64,000 bases of DNA from assembly GCF_900112155.1 (NCBI RefSeq), contig NZ_FOKQ01000018.1, positions 16,712 through 80,711 on the forward strand, given 5' to 3'. This stretch comes from Hominimerdicola alba (lineage in GTDB: Bacteria > Bacillota > Clostridia > Oscillospirales > Ruminococcaceae). The notes under the pieces are model-generated. The model saw nothing but the letters and a program-made list of their open reading frames with translations. It searched no databases and was not told where the DNA came from. This document shows positions 61,801 to 64,000 of the stretch, piece by piece. Every line of letters starts with the position of its first letter. Position 1 is the stretch's first letter. A program made the position numbers and the translations under genes.

Positions 61801-62077
61801 TGAATATTTGATGGGAAAATATGAAGAAGAAATAGCTAAAGCTATGTATAAAGGTAATTACAATATTTCACTTACTGAACATCATACTTACCAAGATCCA
61901 AATTTAGATTTGATTTATGAAGAAGGCCCGTTTGATAATTATGAAAGCGCTGAGATATGGGAAAGTCCTTATTATATCAATAAGTATCTGTTTACTGATA
62001 GAGGAGATGTAATTCCTTTCAAAGTATACGATATAATAGATAATGGTGGAGATTTTGATATTATTCCAAAATCATAA
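58889..62077 (+). CDS. secreted dockerin-bearing protein with TSP3-like calcium repeats
   Basis: 1062 residues. A signal peptide is clear, with cleavage probably after ANA at residue 33. A type I dockerin follows directly (about 54-110), with both calcium loops (GDVNNDGVVN and ADVNYDGKID). Later parts: a possible von Willebrand A-like stretch (about 310-460), Asp-rich TSP3-like segments (DTDGDGLIDLREI near 538 and DSDFDDFTDKEDPEP near 630), and a C-terminal region with a hydrophobic hairpin (GDIITGAGMIVSLVV near 930). No catalytic domain is recognisable. The dockerin implies docking to a cell-surface scaffoldin. The gene is AT-rich compared with the rest. GGAGG precedes the ATG. Confidence 0.82.
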   Translation: MNHKRTQKLKRFVSGLLSLAMITSMSAVLPANAEEESSQGMYNLKGNAGKKIKGDVNNDGVVNTKDKDLLQRWLVRSVGDNALNLENADVNYDGKIDIMDLVELSRLCMQNPETGSSSEEKKEYRIEAGSEVLSNINTDDNAFKVSLDITASDDVLASFNADESEYSTVIESDMVVGVVPEFECEEGIELGDVTLNFDIDPNVIGNNDSAYAEVSDDFKGVKRFNVFKYFDDIGMLLPIETKYDTENNSITTTVDELGTYCIVDMEKWFETLGIEPEEFATVNTSVSPVGMVGVPLSVASLTSTKNAASVPIDVVFHAYAKKGTNQNKVETAIKDTATRLFDEYGRNGNVRIYAADYDGTIPALDTGNKYATNEDELNALLNKVQGTAKSNYEFNYKSNYQTLMKNCNSLLRENSDRYYVYVEYSIPDYSKKDLQYVTENLISHKMTAIIIANTFEFDDLIIGTGGTQNQKRTNYGDFGEETFNFIKGKHGDAGKKRSKILLPNGWKEVVLNEPITDAYKNMIDGITPISEFNEKDYADTDGDGLIDLREIRYSFNGEDIIKWDSNHEAILPTIGDCQKLKSGKDYVEKAFSQYSWWEKLWDKIVTNDELEGIRNIQILPIKTDPTEKDSDFDDFTDKEDPEPMNYNTITIDDSLLDDSESVNGKNPTITQDDLDKMIDHVEPGQTNIDSGSCQKNELVFTRTRKKDRTDGKFSLTPSRNSDFAFTITGTNETTPEGEYSTDDYESTVKIFYKEGTFKKKEKQVTPVEIKPKNEGTEITYVFALEKDVEYTIYVNNPTNNHEGEYTIHVSEDNWVYAKYGGVRKINVRDLVYFKTDQTLYLSDETFCLFVKQYAEMQSLDNDTDNDTDNSALESVRNATKEELLGNDIGACGTVLASTKWVLHGYEEFMADIGKDKSFIDFIKEHYDKTGDIITGAGMIVSLVVKDATKATVIGLILSAAGIEYSVLNQYAEYLMGKYEEEIAKAMYKGNYNISLTEHHTYQDPNLDLIYEEGPFDNYESAEIWESPYYINKYLFTDRGDVIPFKVYDIIDNGGDFDIIPKS

Positions 62078-62095
62078 TTTTGATGGTGATACATT

Positions 62096-62899
62096 ATGAA
62101 AAAAATAATCCTAGTCATGATAATGATAATAGCTATTACTGCAACAATTGTTAGTTGTATATTTTTTAACACCCACACAATTATAGGTAAAAAAGTTTAT
62201 GACAACAGATCAACACGGTTAACTATCGATAAATTAACGCTTTACGATGATTTTGATAAGCTCAAACGACTTTCAAAATTAAAAGAGTTAAGTTTTTCCA
62301 GAGATGATGTGACGAATATTGATTTCCTTACAGAATTAAATGACTTGGATTATTTGTATCTAGAAACCCCTAATGTCACCGATTTTAAGCCGATTTCAAG
62401 CTGCGAAAAACTTAGCATTTTATATACTTTTCGAACAAGTTTTTCCGATTTGAGTTTTCTATATAATAATCACAAACTAAAAAAACTTAAAATAATAAGC
62501 GATGACTTAGTATCACTTAATGGACTGGAAGAACTCTATGAGCTCGAAGACCTGACTTCTTTTGCACCACATCTGAACGATATATCTGCACTAAAAGAAG
62601 CAAAACAAATCAAAAAGATCATAATAACCACAAATGAAAATATTGATTTACAGTGTATATCCTGCTGTACTGATCTTATTGAACTAAGTTTGCATGGAGT
62701 GAAAAATTTAAGTACGCTTTCAGTTGATGGTCTTGATAATTTACAGAAGATAAATATTGCACATACTGATTTTACAAACTTTGAATCGTTGCTAAACCTC
62801 AAAAGTTTGAAAAAAGTGATTGTATCAAATGATCAGCTCAATGATGAAATAACAGAAGCACTTGAGGAAAAAGGGGTCAGCATAGAATACGTAGAATAA
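62096..62899 (+). CDS. leucine-rich-repeat protein, probable lipoprotein
   Basis: 267 residues. The N-terminal hydrophobic segment ends in TIVSC, a possible lipobox. Then come about eight repeats of 21-22 residues of the internalin type, for example LKELSFSRDDVTNIDFLTEL and LDYLYLETPNVTDFKPISSC. It lies 18 bases after the dockerin protein and shares its AT-rich composition, so the two are one unit. A role as binding partner or protector of the dockerin protein is speculation. Confidence 0.75.
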   Translation: MKKIILVMIMIIAITATIVSCIFFNTHTIIGKKVYDNRSTRLTIDKLTLYDDFDKLKRLSKLKELSFSRDDVTNIDFLTELNDLDYLYLETPNVTDFKPISSCEKLSILYTFRTSFSDLSFLYNNHKLKKLKIISDDLVSLNGLEELYELEDLTSFAPHLNDISALKEAKQIKKIIITTNENIDLQCISCCTDLIELSLHGVKNLSTLSVDGLDNLQKINIAHTDFTNFESLLNLKSLKKVIVSNDQLNDEITEALEEKGVSIEYVE

Positions 62900-62936
62900 T
62901 CTGATCAATGCCAAATGAACCATCAACACAACAACG

Positions 62937-62975
62937 AAAGCTCAGCGATATATTTGTCGCTGGGCTTTTGTCTTT
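62937..62975 (+). terminator. terminator after the leucine-rich-repeat gene
   Basis: AAAGCTCAGCGA / TCGCTGGGCTTT stem followed by TGTCTTTT. Confidence 0.8.
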
Positions 62976-62976
62976 T

Positions 62977-63459
62977 CTATCGGATAAGGATCGTGGTCTC
63001 CTTACTGGACCTTATTTGGACTTCGTTTCTGCCAAAGACTGCTTTAGACCACTTCAAATCACTTGAAGCACAGACCTCAGAAATGCTATCCCCATCATCC
63101 GACAGTTCACCCAAAACATCCACCATCTTCTGTTCAGAGACTCCCATCTTTACCATCATCAGAGCAACAGTGTCCATAGGTGTTTCAATCTCTACATTAC
63201 CCGCCTTGACCTGATCAAGAAGTTCCAGCATGAATCCAGTAATCTTATTGCTGTCAGAAATTGCAGAGGGTATGTTTTTCTCGGCTCTGTCCACATTAGC
63301 CGAATACACGTCCCTAAGCACCTGATTGAATCTTTCAGTGATACGAAAACGCAGGAACTCGTAATCGTCCACCTTCGTCTCGTTGATGTAGTTCATCGTC
63401 TCACCATATCCCGCGGGCATATCTGCGCCCAATGCATAATTCTCCACACCTCGCTGCAC
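62977..63459 (-). CDS. hypothetical protein, possibly missing its N-terminus
   Basis: 160 residues from a GTG at 63459. No strong ribosome binding site precedes it, and the same frame is open upstream to 63519 without a start codon, reading ATKHKQLAAKSLNTINNLTA. This suggests a longer protein cut at its 5' end. The sequence is helical (FLRFRITERFNQVLRDVYSA, FMLELLDQVKAGNVEIETPM). Family not recognised. It points away from the mobC-like gene and may belong to the same element. Confidence 0.45.
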   Translation of the reverse strand: MQRGVENYALGADMPAGYGETMNYINETKVDDYEFLRFRITERFNQVLRDVYSANVDRAEKNIPSAISDSNKITGFMLELLDQVKAGNVEIETPMDTVALMMVKMGVSEQKMVDVLGELSDDGDSISEVCASSDLKWSKAVFGRNEVQIRSSKETTILIR

Positions 63460-63532
63460 TACTGCAGTGAGGTTGTTTATTGTGTTTAACGACTTAGCGG
63501 CAAGCTGCTTATGCTTTGTTGCCTAAAAATTT

Positions 63533-63584
63533 CCAATTCTACTGCGTGGCAGAATTGGCTAAAAGGGAACCCTGACCCTTTTAG
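63533..63584. other. two adjacent inverted repeats, oriT candidate
   Basis: CCAATTCT-N10-AGAATTGG (63533-63558) is followed at once by CTAAAAGGG-N8-CCCTTTTAG (63559-63584). Both are perfect. They lie just upstream of a MobC-type gene, the usual place of a transfer origin in mobilizable elements. The nick site is not identified. Confidence 0.5.
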
Positions 63585-63621
63585 AACCCACAATCTTTAC
63601 AACATCATCGAGGAGGTAGAT

Positions 63622-63969
63622 ATTATAAAGTTAGAAAACAGGAAGTACAAACAGTTATCGTTCACAATGGATGAGTGGAAAGAAGTCGAGCGAAAAGCGG
63701 CTGAGTGCAACATGAAGACCCCTACTTACATAAAGTATATGGCATTGCATGGTAAGATCGTGAATGTCGATGCAAAGATGTCCAGTGACCTGCTGGCTGC
63801 TCTCGGGCGTGTCGGGAATAATGTGAACCAGATCGCTCACCGTGCCAACATCACTGAGTACATTACTAGGGAAGATTTACAGAGCCTTATGAAATGGAGG
63901 GACGGACTACGCCATACATCAAGAGCCTACCTATCCACAATTCACTCCGCGCTAGGCTGCTCTACATAA
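63622..63969 (+). CDS. MobC-like relaxosome protein
   Basis: About 115 residues. The MobC pattern is clear: YKQLSFTMDEWKEVERKAAE then MKTPTYIKYMALHGKIV at the start and LLAALGRVGNNVNQIAHRAN at the centre. MobC proteins help the relaxase open oriT. AGGAGG at 63611-63616 is well placed, but the codons after it are ATT (63622) and ATA (63625), so the start codon is non-standard; the next usable ATG upstream (63511) would translate through the inverted repeats. The relaxase gene should follow beyond the window; an ATG overlaps the stop at 63969. Confidence 0.72.
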   Translation: MIKLENRKYKQLSFTMDEWKEVERKAAECNMKTPTYIKYMALHGKIVNVDAKMSSDLLAALGRVGNNVNQIAHRANITEYITREDLQSLMKWRDGLRHTSRAYLSTIHSALGCST

Positions 63970-64000
63970 TGAACCCCGAAAAAACGTCAGAGCGAACGCT

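Noticed and set aside
1..64000. tRNA, rRNA and insertion-sequence transposase genes
   Set aside because: No tRNA-like T-loop sequence in an intergenic region, no rRNA sequence and no transposase-like protein were found by reading.

Overview
The window is a stretch of chromosome from a Gram-positive anaerobe of the Ruminococcaceae type, probably Ruminococcus or a close relative. Evidence seen in the sequence: a secreted protein with a type I dockerin (the cellulosome-type module), consensus sigma-A promoters with 17-bp spacers, strong GGAGG ribosome binding sites with frequent TTG starts, zinc-type L33, a complete cotJABC cluster and a spoIIAA-spoIIAB-sigF operon, the ECF transporter operon ending in truA, and several lineage-typical proteins of unknown function. 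The species assignment is inference.

Layout. 1-3.4 kb: a leftward alpha-galactoside unit (GH36 enzyme cut by the window edge, a GPH-type sugar symporter, and a TetR regulator with its own promoter and twin operator). 3.5-10.9 kb: a possible GT-B glycosyltransferase, a membrane D,D-carboxypeptidase, a PhoB-type two-component system, an HtrA protease and a VOC protein. 11.3-13.9 kb: the transcription/translation operon rpmG-secE-nusG-rplK-rplA behind a perfect promoter. 14-16 kb: a membrane protein followed by an ECF sigma factor. 16-20 kb: rlmH, a WalJ-like hydrolase and a HAD phosphatase leftward, then rubredoxin and murA. 21-24 kb: ruvC, a small zinc ribbon, ruvA, a membrane protein and ruvB. 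24-32.8 kb: small membrane proteins, glmM, and a run of short accessory genes (GNAT, a frameshifted gene, NUDIX, duplicated membrane proteins, HD hydrolase, cyclic-phosphate-processing receiver, methyltransferase). 32.9-41.5 kb: ecfA1-ecfA2-ecfT-truA interrupted by a Fic protein and other inserts, then a DUF5711-like protein and CvpA. 41.5-43.9 kb: a ClpE-like unfoldase.

44.0-45.0 kb holds the most unusual feature: five tandem small-RNA transcription units of 180-198 bp. Each has a direct-repeat operator (TTTAAG-N5-ATTTAG type) exactly 10 bp upstream of an extended -10 box, a roughly 95-120 nt transcript with a pyrimidine-rich stretch, and its own terminator whose stem varies by compensatory changes between copies. 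The layout resembles the CiaR-controlled csRNAs of streptococci but lies in a clostridial genome. Next come three phased GTATAC-type sites and a YtrA/GntR-controlled ABC transporter operon with two tiny membrane proteins (45.1-49.5 kb).

49.6-52.4 kb: cotJABC (leftward) diverges from spoIIAA-spoIIAB-sigF (rightward), so at least part of the sporulation programme is present. 52.6-58.6 kb: an M48 metallopeptidase, a DUF6935-like protein, and a 1206-residue sensor that joins kinase, two receivers, HD-GYP phosphodiesterase and Hpt in one chain. 58.6-63 kb is AT-rich and encodes a dockerin-bearing secreted protein and a leucine-rich lipoprotein. The right edge (63-64 kb) looks like the start of a mobilizable element: two back-to-back inverted repeats (possible oriT) ahead of a MobC-type protein.
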